Source: a virus. Taken from it: DNA of 32,481 nucleotides. Below are positions 8,899 to 16,939 of this stretch, one piece after another. Both the position numbers and the translations under genes were made by a program. The DNA lies in IMG/VR virus record IMGVR_UViG_3300020169_000066, positions 1-32,481 of that record; one strand, written 5' to 3'. Every line of letters begins with the position of its first letter. The first letter of the stretch is position 1. Below the pieces are notes generated by a model. It did not search any database, was not told where the DNA came from, and was given only the letters and a program-made list of their open reading frames with translations.

Positions 8899-11448
8899 AT
8901 GGATAAAGTTACAGATCCCGCGTTGTTAGAAGAACTTAGGGGGCTTTATGAGTCTGAAAAAAACACTCCCTCCATAGAAAGACAGTTTTCTGCTGAGTCT
9001 GTTACAGACCCTGTTTTGTTGTCTGAACTGAATGAAGAAGCTTCTTCTAAAGAAAACTGGTTAGAAGACCCAATGATGGCTTCAAGAGCTATTCTTGATG
9101 GATTTTTCTATGGTTTTAGCGATGAGATAGGGGCAAGTATTTCTGCTGGAATGGTTCAGCTTTTACAGCCAGAACTTGTAGAAGATAAATCTTATTTGGA
9201 AGTTAGGCGGGAGATGATAAAAGAGTTAGAAACTCAGCAAGCTAAATGGGCTGATGATAACTTTGGTTTAGCTTTGGGTTTAAATGTATTAGGGGCGGTA
9301 GGCTCTGGAACCGCTGCTTTTAAAGGGTTACAATCGGCTGGAAAAGCCTTATCATCTACAAGGGCTGTTCAACCCGCTGTACAGGCTATCCAGCAAAGAG
9401 GGTTACAAAGTGCTTTACAAAGAGCTGCTTTAACACCAGCTCCTGCAACAGCGTTAGAAGCTTCAATAGCTGCTACTCCTACAGTAGCGGGTGGTTTATT
9501 ACAAGCAGGTAAACAAGCAGCGCCTTATGCTCCTTTGTTAGCCGCTGAAGGCGGTTTAGCGGGAATAGGTTATGCAGAGCAAGGTTCTGATTTAGTTGAA
9601 GCAGGGGTTACGGGCGCTGGGATGGGCGTAGCTTTTGGTCTTCCAATGATGACGGGGTTAAACTATGTTCTTAATGGAGTTTCTAAAAATAGGATTGCAC
9701 AACAAATAGGTCAAAAAGAAGATTTTATTCCTCTTTCAATAGCTTTAAAAGAAAGAGCAGCAGGAACTTATGAAAAAACTTTAGGTTGGATGTACAATAA
9801 AGTTTTAAATAAAGCCTTTGGAAGTGATAGTCTTTTAGAAAGCCAAGCTAAACAGGTTAGTGTAAGAGCAGACCAAGAACTTGCTAAAGAAGGTGTAAAA
9901 ACAGAACAAGCGATTAACGTAGCAAAAGCTAAATTATCACAAGCTAAAAATAGCACTGTTGTAGAACAAAAAGTTTCTCAGTTAAAAGCTGAAGCTAAAG
10001 CTGAAGACTTAGAAGAGTCTTTTAACCTATCCGATGCTAAATTAAAAATAAAAACCGATGCTGCTAAGGAAAGCGATTCCGCAATAAACCTTGCAAACGC
10101 CGCTTTTAGAGTTAACTTAGCTATAGATTCTATTCCTGTAAACGCCCCAAAAGAAATAGTAGAGGAAATTAAAAATGCGGCAGACCCTCAAATTAGACAG
10201 CGTTTAATTAACGAGGCTTGGAGCGCAGATTCTGTATTTGGGATGTTAAAAAATAGAAGCTTTAGAATTAATAAAGAACAGATCAGTAAAGAGTTAGAGG
10301 ATCTTATTAATACTGAGCTTTCTGCTTTAAGTCCTAAGCTCAACGGAGGGGAAGACGTTGCTACTTTTATTGCTTCTTTTTTAGAAAGAAAAACAAACAG
10401 AAATGGTTGGATTTCTGGTGAAGAGCTTTCAAGTATGCGTTCAGAATTAGGAAGAATTGGTAATATGTATCCAGATCAAGGTGCTGGTGCTGCTCAAGGT
10501 TATCAAATAAAAAGACTAATAGATGTTCTTAACGACAGGATTGAATCGCAATTGTCGGGGACTGCCTTTGAAGCTTTTAAGGCTGAAAAGCAACGCTGGA
10601 AAACAAACTTAGCTTTAAGGGAAAGCGTTCTTCAATCCACTAAGAAAAGTGGAGCCTTTACTGCTGATGACTATTTAGGTACACTTAAAAAGCTTTTTCC
10701 AAAAGATGCTCAAGAAAAAAGAGGAGTCTTTCAAAGAGAAGCTGAAGAGTTAAGAGATTTAAACATTAAACAAGACGAGACTATTAGTGAGCTTTCAGAA
10801 GAAGCTATTAGAAACATGGAAAGAAATAGTAAGAAAAACAACCTTTCCGCTAAGAAAGACTTAGAAAATAGAATAAAAGATTTAGAAAAACAACAAAAAA
10901 CTAAAGTTTATAATGCCGAGCGTACTGCTGAAATAGAAACAGAACTTGCTTCAACCAACCAAAGGCTTGCAGAATTAAAAAGTTTCACAGAAGAACTTGA
11001 TTCTCTTAAAAAATCTTCTGAAGATTCTGCGCTTATAAAAGTTTTCTATACGTCTTCTTTAGCTTCTCCTGTGATAGGTTTAGGTTTAGGAGGTATTTTG
11101 GCTGCTCCTATAACTGGCGCTGGTATAGCTTCTGGATTAGGAACTCAAGCAGCTCAAAGAACTTTGGTTGGTCAAACAGGCTGGCAACAAGGGTTAGCTA
11201 ATCTGATGAGTAAAAAACCAGTAGAAAAGACAATAAGCAGATTAGCTGGTGTTGGAGATTCTGGAGCTATGGGTGCTGAAGAAGGCACTTATACTCAGAT
11301 GGATATTCTTATGTCCCAAACAGACCAAAGAAAAATAAAAGCATATCAAAATCTTTCTAAGTCTGGAAAACTATCTGAGTTACAAAGATTAAACCCTAAA
11401 GTTTATAAGTCTTTAATTGCTGCTGTAGAAAAAAGAAAAGCACAGTAA
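8899..11448 (+). CDS. large internal virion / DNA-ejection protein
   Basis: An 849-residue protein and the last gene of the rightward tail block. The N-terminus carries a short duplicated motif, VTDPALLEEL at residues 4-13 and VTDPVLLSEL at 35-44. Hydrophobic Ala/Gly-rich segments occur near residues 120-140, 195-255 (LLAAEGGLAGIGYAE, GVTGAGMGVAFGLPMMTGL) and 715-750 (SPVIGLGLGGILAAPITGAG). Between them are long charged coiled-coil helices. The pattern of long coils plus membrane-active segments fits podovirus ejection proteins such as T7 gp16 or P22 gp16/gp20 in role. I see no transglycosylase or peptidase motif, so it may lack the lytic domain some relatives carry. A converging hairpin follows the stop. 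Confidence 0.72.
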   Translation: MDKVTDPALLEELRGLYESEKNTPSIERQFSAESVTDPVLLSELNEEASSKENWLEDPMMASRAILDGFFYGFSDEIGASISAGMVQLLQPELVEDKSYLEVRREMIKELETQQAKWADDNFGLALGLNVLGAVGSGTAAFKGLQSAGKALSSTRAVQPAVQAIQQRGLQSALQRAALTPAPATALEASIAATPTVAGGLLQAGKQAAPYAPLLAAEGGLAGIGYAEQGSDLVEAGVTGAGMGVAFGLPMMTGLNYVLNGVSKNRIAQQIGQKEDFIPLSIALKERAAGTYEKTLGWMYNKVLNKAFGSDSLLESQAKQVSVRADQELAKEGVKTEQAINVAKAKLSQAKNSTVVEQKVSQLKAEAKAEDLEESFNLSDAKLKIKTDAAKESDSAINLANAAFRVNLAIDSIPVNAPKEIVEEIKNAADPQIRQRLINEAWSADSVFGMLKNRSFRINKEQISKELEDLINTELSALSPKLNGGEDVATFIASFLERKTNRNGWISGEELSSMRSELGRIGNMYPDQGAGAAQGYQIKRLIDVLNDRIESQLSGTAFEAFKAEKQRWKTNLALRESVLQSTKKSGAFTADDYLGTLKKLFPKDAQEKRGVFQREAEELRDLNIKQDETISELSEEAIRNMERNSKKNNLSAKKDLENRIKDLEKQQKTKVYNAERTAEIETELASTNQRLAELKSFTEELDSLKKSSEDSALIKVFYTSSLASPVIGLGLGGILAAPITGAGIASGLGTQAAQRTLVGQTGWQQGLANLMSKKPVEKTISRLAGVGDSGAMGAEEGTYTQMDILMSQTDQRKIKAYQNLSKSGKLSELQRLNPKVYKSLIAAVEKRKAQ

Positions 11449-11453
11449 ACAAA

Positions 11454-11472
11454 AGGGGGCATTGCGCCCCCT
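11454..11472 (-). terminator. intrinsic terminator, best on the leftward strand
   Basis: AGGGGGC (11454-11460), a five-base loop ATTGC, then GCCCCCT form a perfect 7-bp GC-rich stem between converging genes. Read leftward, the stem is followed by TTTTGTTT, a good U-tract, so it should end the RNR operon. Read rightward it is followed by AAGTTTATAT, a weaker tract, so it may act in both directions with lower efficiency rightward. Confidence 0.8.
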
Positions 11473-11476
11473 AAGT

Positions 11477-13348
11477 TTATATCTCGCAGACTCCAGCTAC
11501 ACAAGCTAAGGTTTGCGCCCCTTCGGTATTATCACTGGACTCCTCAATATCCCATTGCATCCCCTTAGGCATCTCTTTAGACAGCTTCTGATATGTTTCT
11601 TTATCTATCTTCTGATAAGGAGCTTGCTTGTATACGTGCTCGGCTTCTGGGAGGAAGCTGATCCCACTAACGCTATCAAAGTTCTCCCAGATCCACTGAC
11701 AGACAGCAAAGAAATTGTCGTCGTTGTAGTAGCAAGTCATGGAGGGCTTATGTTCACACCAATGGTCTTGGTAGGTCTTCCAGAGCCTTAGCTGTTCCAT
11801 AGCGCCCATGCTTTCCACAGTCACAGCCTTGCTCGGAGCCTTCTGAGGGAACGAGAATACCCAATTAGAGTTATTCATTACGTCCTCTTCATGAGGAAAA
11901 CCTCTGTCAATCATAGCGGTAGCCAGAGGATCCTTCTTGTCAGCCCTAACAGTACGGACATAGTAGTCACTAAAGCGTGGATGAATACCACTGGCGCTGT
12001 CAGTCAACTGTGAGACAGTACCAGAGGGCTTGACGCACGTAATGGCTACTGACTGATTGATACCCAGAGCTGAGGCCCACTGTCGGTTAGTCTCAACAGC
12101 TACAGTCCTCAGGTTGTCCAGAAGCTTACCCAAAGCCTCCTCACCTGTAGACCCATTGGTCAGCTTACAGTCCATGATGCCCGTCATTGAGACACCCAGC
12201 AAAGCCTCTTCCTCAGTGTTACGCTTCCAGATGTTCCGTAGGTATCGGAAGTCCGTAAGGGTAGCCTGTAGAGTCCCTAAGATGGTCGCTAGGCGTACCT
12301 TCTCTTTAAGGGTCTGCAATGTATCGTCTGTACGTACAATCACCTCAGAGAGATTACAGAACTGATAGGGGCGTAGTATGATCTCAGAGCATGGGTTAGT
12401 CCCAAACTTGTGTGTCGCATCCCTGCGCTCGTTACGTGCCGCTACATTCTGTGCTGCAATGCGGCTAAAGATCCCACGCTCCCCAGACTTAGAGTCATAC
12501 AGACGCTTCATCTCGGATGAGTAAGTGTCAAAGTCAGGCTTCTCAGAGTACACAGCACTGTTGTTTGCTAAGGCTCTTTGACCGTTGCTAATGTACCACT
12601 CACCGTTCTTAGCGTTAGCCATACGATTGTCAGTAACATTGCTCAAAGAGATTAGGGCAGACCTTCGGACACCACCAACGACTACAATGTCTGCAATCTT
12701 GCACACTAAGTCATGGCACTCAAGGGACGTTAGCTTGCGCCCTGCCGCACCTTTAAACAAGTCCACTGAGAAGTTAAACAAGTCAGCCAAAGGTTGTGGC
12801 CCACTGGCTCTACCGCCAAAGGTCTTGAGTCTAGCACCCGCAGCCCTAACCTTAGTCAAGTCACACTTAGGAACCTTACCTGCGTACAGGAGGCTTATAA
12901 GCTCTCTGAAGGCACTAGCCCAGCCTACCTTACTGTCGGACACCACAACGGTTGTCTTTGTGTCATGGAAGCTGTCAGCAACCACAGGGAGCTGATTAAC
13001 GTAGTCCCGCTCAACGCTGAACCCTACGCCCGTACCGCACATGAGGATGTACATAAGCTCGTCAAAGGATCTGGGGCTGTCTATGGGCAGGTAAGAACAG
13101 TTAAAGGCTGCAACATTGTCCCGCTTTAAAGCCGTCCCTGCGGTCATTATACAGCGCATGGAGGGCATTACCTGCATGTCCCTGATGGCGTTGAACAGCT
13201 CAAAGGCTTGCCCCTGATCTATTGAGCCACGCTCTGCAAAGAAATCAATGTAGCGATTAACTGTCTCGTCCCAAGTCTCCCTGCGTCCCTCATCGTCCAA
13301 GTAACGTGCGTACCGTGATTTATGTATGTATTGTTGATATTGATCCAT
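11477..13348 (-). CDS. nrdJ: adenosylcobalamin-dependent (class II) ribonucleotide reductase, monomeric type
   Basis: A 623-residue enzyme that reduces ribonucleotides to deoxyribonucleotides. The order of functional residues follows the Lactobacillus leichmannii RTPR pattern: first redox cysteine C84 in AAFNCSYLPI, radical cysteine set C320 and E322 in GTNPCSEI, second redox cysteine C331 (11 residues after C320, as in the known enzyme), and a C-terminal shuttle pair C616/C621 in CVAGVC, again with the known spacing. The length is well below the 739 residues of RTPR, so it is a compact form. It needs coenzyme B12 and a host thioredoxin or similar reductant. The start overlaps the upstream stop as TAATG. 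It is the last gene of the leftward operon and feeds nucleotides to the polymerase with ThyX. Confidence 0.93.
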   Translation of the reverse strand: MDQYQQYIHKSRYARYLDDEGRRETWDETVNRYIDFFAERGSIDQGQAFELFNAIRDMQVMPSMRCIMTAGTALKRDNVAAFNCSYLPIDSPRSFDELMYILMCGTGVGFSVERDYVNQLPVVADSFHDTKTTVVVSDSKVGWASAFRELISLLYAGKVPKCDLTKVRAAGARLKTFGGRASGPQPLADLFNFSVDLFKGAAGRKLTSLECHDLVCKIADIVVVGGVRRSALISLSNVTDNRMANAKNGEWYISNGQRALANNSAVYSEKPDFDTYSSEMKRLYDSKSGERGIFSRIAAQNVAARNERRDATHKFGTNPCSEIILRPYQFCNLSEVIVRTDDTLQTLKEKVRLATILGTLQATLTDFRYLRNIWKRNTEEEALLGVSMTGIMDCKLTNGSTGEEALGKLLDNLRTVAVETNRQWASALGINQSVAITCVKPSGTVSQLTDSASGIHPRFSDYYVRTVRADKKDPLATAMIDRGFPHEEDVMNNSNWVFSFPQKAPSKAVTVESMGAMEQLRLWKTYQDHWCEHKPSMTCYYNDDNFFAVCQWIWENFDSVSGISFLPEAEHVYKQAPYQKIDKETYQKLSKEMPKGMQWDIEESSDNTEGAQTLACVAGVCEI

Positions 13349-13584
13349 TAGAGTTCGTAGTCCCCTCCAGTTAATAGTGATAGTTTTAATTGATCCAGTA
13401 GGAAGTATAAGTCAAGAGTGTCCATATTGGTAGACACAACAATAAATTCCTCCGACTTGACAACACAGAAAGCATCTTCATAGGTGGTTAGGTCTTCCTT
13501 CTCAGTGATTGCGTTGAATACCAAAGGTACTGTTATCTTGTCTTCGTTGGCTTTCTCACCAAAGTTTCCTTCAATTACCTTCAT
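13348..13584 (-). CDS. small conserved-looking protein of unknown function
   Basis: A 78-residue acidic protein starting MKVIEGNFGEKANEDKITVP and ending LKLSLLTGGDYEL. The ATG at 13584 overlaps the TGA of the upstream DUF3310 gene (ATGA), which decides the start; an upstream in-frame start at 13668 would overlap that gene by 88 bases and was not chosen. It looks like a small alpha/beta protein, with a mid-part rich in Glu, Val and Phe (EDAFCVVKSEEFIVVSTNMD). Its stop overlaps the RNR start. I do not recognise a family. Confidence 0.7.
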   Translation of the reverse strand: MKVIEGNFGEKANEDKITVPLVFNAITEKEDLTTYEDAFCVVKSEEFIVVSTNMDTLDLYFLLDQLKLSLLTGGDYEL

Positions 13585-13853
13585 TCTAGCTCCGATTGTT
13601 CTTTGACCATCTTGTTTAAGTACCACTGAGCCTTCTGCAAGTCCTGTAGCCCGTTCTTGTAGCGCCACCTATGTAAATACTTTAGCACATTTCCCTCACA
13701 GTAGTCAACAATTCCTTCACCTAATTGTTGTTTAATGTAGTCTATGGCTTCCATACCGCCCTGATTGTAGTGTGGGGGTTTATTTACTACATCGTTCCAC
13801 TCCTCAGGTGTAGGGTCAGCCCTAAGCTGCATAACGTCATTAATCTTCGACAT
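13581..13853 (-). CDS. DUF3310 family protein
   Basis: A 90-residue protein with the DUF3310 signature: NKPPHYNQGGMEAIDYIKQQ at residues about 24-43, then EGNVLKYLHRWRYKNGLQDL and KAQWYLNKMV. The family is common in phages of many hosts and is sometimes labelled nucleotide kinase-like or SaV-like, but its biochemical role is not firmly known. A TTGGAGG ribosome-binding site precedes the ATG. It sits among nucleotide and DNA metabolism genes, which fits the usual setting of the family. Its TGA overlaps the next ATG. Confidence 0.85.
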   Translation of the reverse strand: MSKINDVMQLRADPTPEEWNDVVNKPPHYNQGGMEAIDYIKQQLGEGIVDYCEGNVLKYLHRWRYKNGLQDLQKAQWYLNKMVKEQSELE

Positions 13854-14013
13854 ACAAATCCTCCAACTCTCTAAATAGCTCCTGCTTGTCTATAAATCTA
13901 TGCTCAAAGGCATCTAAAATGTCTTCAGCAGTTATGTCCAAGACTTCACACAGTAAGTCTACATCGTACTCCTGAAGGATTCGTTCTCTTAACTCATCAA
14001 TTAGCATTGGCAT
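13840..14013 (-). CDS. small acidic protein, unknown function
   Basis: A 57-residue protein starting MPMLIDELRERILQEYDVDL, then LCEVLDITAEDILDAFEHRF and ending ELEDLYVED. It is strongly acidic and predicted all-helical, with a pattern resembling a small helical recognition or adaptor domain (LDITAEDILDAF could be a helix-turn-helix-like pair). The start at 14013 overlaps the end of the endonuclease I gene by 17 bases (a second ATG at 14007 is possible), and the stop lies 14 bases inside the DUF3310 gene. It fills a gap otherwise empty and keeps the tight packing of the operon, which supports it being real. Confidence 0.72.
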   Translation of the reverse strand: MPMLIDELRERILQEYDVDLLCEVLDITAEDILDAFEHRFIDKQELFRELEDLYVED

Positions 14014-14377
14014 AATCAATTAACTCTTGTGTTGTTGCTAGGGTAAAGTGCTTTAACTTTTCCTTATCACACCATTGTCCCATTGTCATCTTAGCGCCCT
14101 TCCTTACTTTCTTGTTGGGATCTGAAAGAAGAAAGACCAACTCCTGATCTTCCTCCAGACAATCCCTAATTGATTTATATTTAAGTGTGTCTCCTTCCCT
14201 AAAGAATCCCTTGCACTCCACCAGCATCCAATCCTTATACACAAAGTCAGGTTTGTAATGCCTATGTACTGTGTAGGCATATTCAAAAGGCTCGTAAGCC
14301 ATAAACTTTCGGGGTAAGGCTTCAGCAAACTTCTTCTCAAGACCTGACCTGTACCTTCCATAATTCTTAGAAACCAT
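13997..14377 (-). CDS. T7 endonuclease I-like Holliday junction resolvase
   Basis: A 126-residue nuclease that cleaves branched DNA. The catalytic layout of T7 gp3 is visible: E14 in RSGLEKKFAE, D44 in HYKPDFVYKD, and E54-x-K56 in MLVECKGFF. The D-to-E gap of ten and the E-x-K pair match D55, E65 and K67 of the T7 enzyme. In T7 it resolves replication and recombination intermediates and helps break down host DNA. The start overlaps the exonuclease stop by 11 bases. Context beside the exonuclease and polymerase fits the T7 set. Confidence 0.9.
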   Translation of the reverse strand: MVSKNYGRYRSGLEKKFAEALPRKFMAYEPFEYAYTVHRHYKPDFVYKDWMLVECKGFFREGDTLKYKSIRDCLEEDQELVFLLSDPNKKVRKGAKMTMGQWCDKEKLKHFTLATTQELIDYANAN

Positions 14378-15236
14378 CTGGAACCTCTGATACGAGTGGT
14401 TGTTTAACTACCTTTGTCAAGTACTTTGGCCCATTTGCGTAGATAAAAGTACGTAGATCAGGGTAACAGTGATCTTTAAACTGACAGTAAGAACAGCCAA
14501 TGGCAAGCTTACGGTTCCCTGACTTACCGTCTGGTACGTCTTCATAGCAGAACTCCTTAGGCTCTGGGCCTTTGACCATCTTCTTAACGTGCTTAACCCT
14601 TTCCGCAATGTCACCTTTCAAGTGTTCGTGCATGGGGTCAAACTCATTATCAAGATCATGCTCACAGAAGGTTAAGTGACCATTGGCTTTGTCCATAGCC
14701 AGCCAAGCAATCTTCCGTTCACCTTCGGAATGAGCATAAGCTTTAAGCTGATCCACGTATCCAAAGGAATCGTTTAGGGGTAAAGTTTTATCTTGAAACT
14801 TCTTAAAGGCAAAGGCGCTGGCTGACTTAACGTCCGTAACAACACCGTCAATACGACAGTCCATGCTGCCCTTAACACCCTCAACCTCACACCTTTTCTG
14901 TTCACAGGTGACTTCATGCCCAGAGGCTCTAGTTAGGAATAAGACTAACTCCTCAATGACATGCCCGTACAGGAACTTTACTAGGGTGTGAGGCTGCAAT
15001 TCCTCACCTTCGGTATTGTGGTACTGATTCCAAAGATACCTGTCAGTCCTGCCTATGCTTGACAGGCGTAGCTTTCTGGTATCTTTAGGTCTATCTTCCG
15101 ATTTAAACTCAGCCCTCATGAGTTCTTTAATTGCTTCTCCGAATGTTTCTATCTCTTTGTCTATGTCTACCCCGTCAGCAACTTCTTTGGTAGACACCAA
15201 GCCATAGATGTCTTCTATTAGTGTGTCTGTGCCCAT
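14367..15236 (-). CDS. RecB/Cas4-like PD-(D/E)XK exonuclease
   Basis: A 289-residue protein with a RecB-type nuclease core: H92 and E95 in GHVIEELV, D126 in KGSMDCRID, D135-V-K137 in VVTDVKSAS, and a Q163...Y167 motif in VDQLKAYAHS. The C-terminal domain has three cysteines C248, C251 and C257 (IGCSYCQFKDHC), as in the iron-sulfur region of Cas4/AddB nucleases. The fourth cysteine, usually N-terminal, is not seen at the expected LSSIGRTDRYLW position. In this place T7-like marine phages encode the exonuclease that processes DNA ends and degrades host DNA. A weak AGGAAAGAC site precedes the ATG; the start overlaps the end of the polymerase gene by 19 bases. Confidence 0.82.
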   Translation of the reverse strand: MGTDTLIEDIYGLVSTKEVADGVDIDKEIETFGEAIKELMRAEFKSEDRPKDTRKLRLSSIGRTDRYLWNQYHNTEGEELQPHTLVKFLYGHVIEELVLFLTRASGHEVTCEQKRCEVEGVKGSMDCRIDGVVTDVKSASAFAFKKFQDKTLPLNDSFGYVDQLKAYAHSEGERKIAWLAMDKANGHLTFCEHDLDNEFDPMHEHLKGDIAERVKHVKKMVKGPEPKEFCYEDVPDGKSGNRKLAIGCSYCQFKDHCYPDLRTFIYANGPKYLTKVVKQPLVSEVPDGF

Positions 15237-16939
15237 GTCTTTCCTACCTTATATTCTCCGTCCAGAGGACAGTTAAGTTTCCATTCAAGACCCGCTGCCT
15301 GTATACAGGACACGGCCAGTCTCCCAAAGGTATCTGTACGCTCATTAATAACTTCAGCTTGTATCTCATCGTGAATGTTACCAACAAACTTATAGTCTAT
15401 ACCCCATATTTTACCATAGTCATCCAGAAGTGTCAAAGCTTTTTTCATTACTAAAGAACCTGCTGACTGTAGCAAGGTGTTTAGAGCGGAATGTTCAGAT
15501 CTGACTCCGAGCTTTCTACCGTCAAGTCCAATGAGGTATCCTCTTCCAGCTGCTTCAGATACTCTGTCCTTAAGAGCTGCGAATGATGGGAGATTATTGA
15601 GGAAAGATTCTCTAAGCTGTTTGCCAGCCTCTCTTCCTCCTCCAGCCACAGACCCAAGTTTTTCATCTCCTGCGCCGTATAAGAGGGCATAAATAAAAGT
15701 TTTAGCCTGATTTCTTGATTCAAGTCCTGCAAGTCGTTGGTTAGCAGTGTGTATATCTCCGTTAATGATTTCATTTGTGTAGTCCTCGTCCTTCATGTAG
15801 TGTGCCAACATACGTAACTCAAGACCACTAGCGTCACAACCTACAATGCTGTAACCCTCAGGTGCAGACCAACAAGATCTACACTCATGACCATACGGTG
15901 AGTACACCGCAGGTACTTGAGCCATGTTAGGGCTTGAGTGTGTCATACGGCCTGTTACAGCGCCATTAGTGTTTACGTAACCATGTACTCTACCGTCATC
16001 CTGAACAGCATCCAACCAGCTCTGTACTTGAGCTACACGCTTCTGGATCATAAGGTATTCGGCTATGAGTTTTGCTTCAGGTATATCCGTAACAGTTTCT
16101 AAAACTGATTCGTCCACAATGGGTTGTCCCTTCTCAGTGAAAGTCTTAGGCTTCCAACCGAACCACTGTAAGTACCTGCCTATCTGCTGTCTTGATCCTA
16201 AGTTAAAAGGGGGATAGTCTATACGAGAAAACCAGCCAGCCACATTCTCAGACTGATCCCCCAGAAACTTTAGGCCAACCGCAGACAGCGTACCGTCCTT
16301 CTTAACTTTCGGAGTAACTTCTTTAACAAAGACAGGCAGAGGCAGAAAAGTCCTCTGAACAGTCTCTTCCAATTCATATTTCTTCTCCTTCAATAATGCT
16401 ATCAAATCGTTAGTGTGTTTAGGGTCAATCAACCAGCCATTCTTAATCTGCTGCTGAATGATCCTCTGAACGTCATGCTCAAGCTTTACGGACTCTTCAC
16501 TGAAACCTACCAGCTCGTCCTGTAAGCACTCCAGAACACGAACAGTGACCGCTACGTCCTGCTCACAGTACTTGACCATCTCTGGGCTTAACTGTGACCA
16601 GTCCTCATGGTCTCCTTTGGGGAAGCCTAAACGCTCACCCCACTGTCTTAGGCTGTGACCAGCTTCTCTGGATGGGTTGGCTAGTCTTGAGAGGACTAAC
16701 GAATCCATAAGCTCGTAACCAGACCAATCAACATCCCACAGTTTAGACATAACAGTATAGTCAAACCCTATGCCGTTGTGGGCTACAATCCTCTGTACGT
16801 CCAGCTCTGCTAACTTTGTGTTAAATGTCTCAGCATCGTACACGGTGTCAAACAGATTGGTAGCACAGCACCAGATCTTAGTGGGGTCAAGACCGTCAGT
16901 CTCAATGTCAAGTATCAGCGTTTTGTTTAATAAGTTCAT
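15218..16939 (-). CDS. polA: family A DNA polymerase with 3'-5' exonuclease
   Basis: A 573-residue replicative polymerase of the T7 gp5 type. The proofreading domain shows Exo I D11/E13 (ILDIETDG), Exo II N55/D60 (AHNGIGFD) and Exo III Y124/D128 (YCEQD). The polymerase domain shows motif A D369 (CDASGLELR), motif B R409, K413, Y417 and Y421-G422 (RNQAKTFIYALLYG), and motif C H523-D524-E525 (NIHDE). Y417 aligns with T7 Tyr526, the position equivalent to E. coli Phe762. It is shorter than T7 gp5 (704 residues), partly because the region that holds the thioredoxin-binding loop in T7 looks reduced. Its start overlaps the upstream gene by 32 bases. Confidence 0.95.
   Translation of the reverse strand: MNLLNKTLILDIETDGLDPTKIWCCATNLFDTVYDAETFNTKLAELDVQRIVAHNGIGFDYTVMSKLWDVDWSGYELMDSLVLSRLANPSREAGHSLRQWGERLGFPKGDHEDWSQLSPEMVKYCEQDVAVTVRVLECLQDELVGFSEESVKLEHDVQRIIQQQIKNGWLIDPKHTNDLIALLKEKKYELEETVQRTFLPLPVFVKEVTPKVKKDGTLSAVGLKFLGDQSENVAGWFSRIDYPPFNLGSRQQIGRYLQWFGWKPKTFTEKGQPIVDESVLETVTDIPEAKLIAEYLMIQKRVAQVQSWLDAVQDDGRVHGYVNTNGAVTGRMTHSSPNMAQVPAVYSPYGHECRSCWSAPEGYSIVGCDASGLELRMLAHYMKDEDYTNEIINGDIHTANQRLAGLESRNQAKTFIYALLYGAGDEKLGSVAGGGREAGKQLRESFLNNLPSFAALKDRVSEAAGRGYLIGLDGRKLGVRSEHSALNTLLQSAGSLVMKKALTLLDDYGKIWGIDYKFVGNIHDEIQAEVINERTDTFGRLAVSCIQAAGLEWKLNCPLDGEYKVGKTWAQTH

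Noticed and set aside
12057-13129. Rightward open frames inside the RNR gene
   Set aside because: They lie antisense to a gene with intact catalytic motifs and show no recognisable protein character.
13584-13668. Longer N-terminus for the gene at 13348-13584
   Set aside because: It would overlap the DUF3310 gene by 88 bases; the ATGA junction gives a better start.
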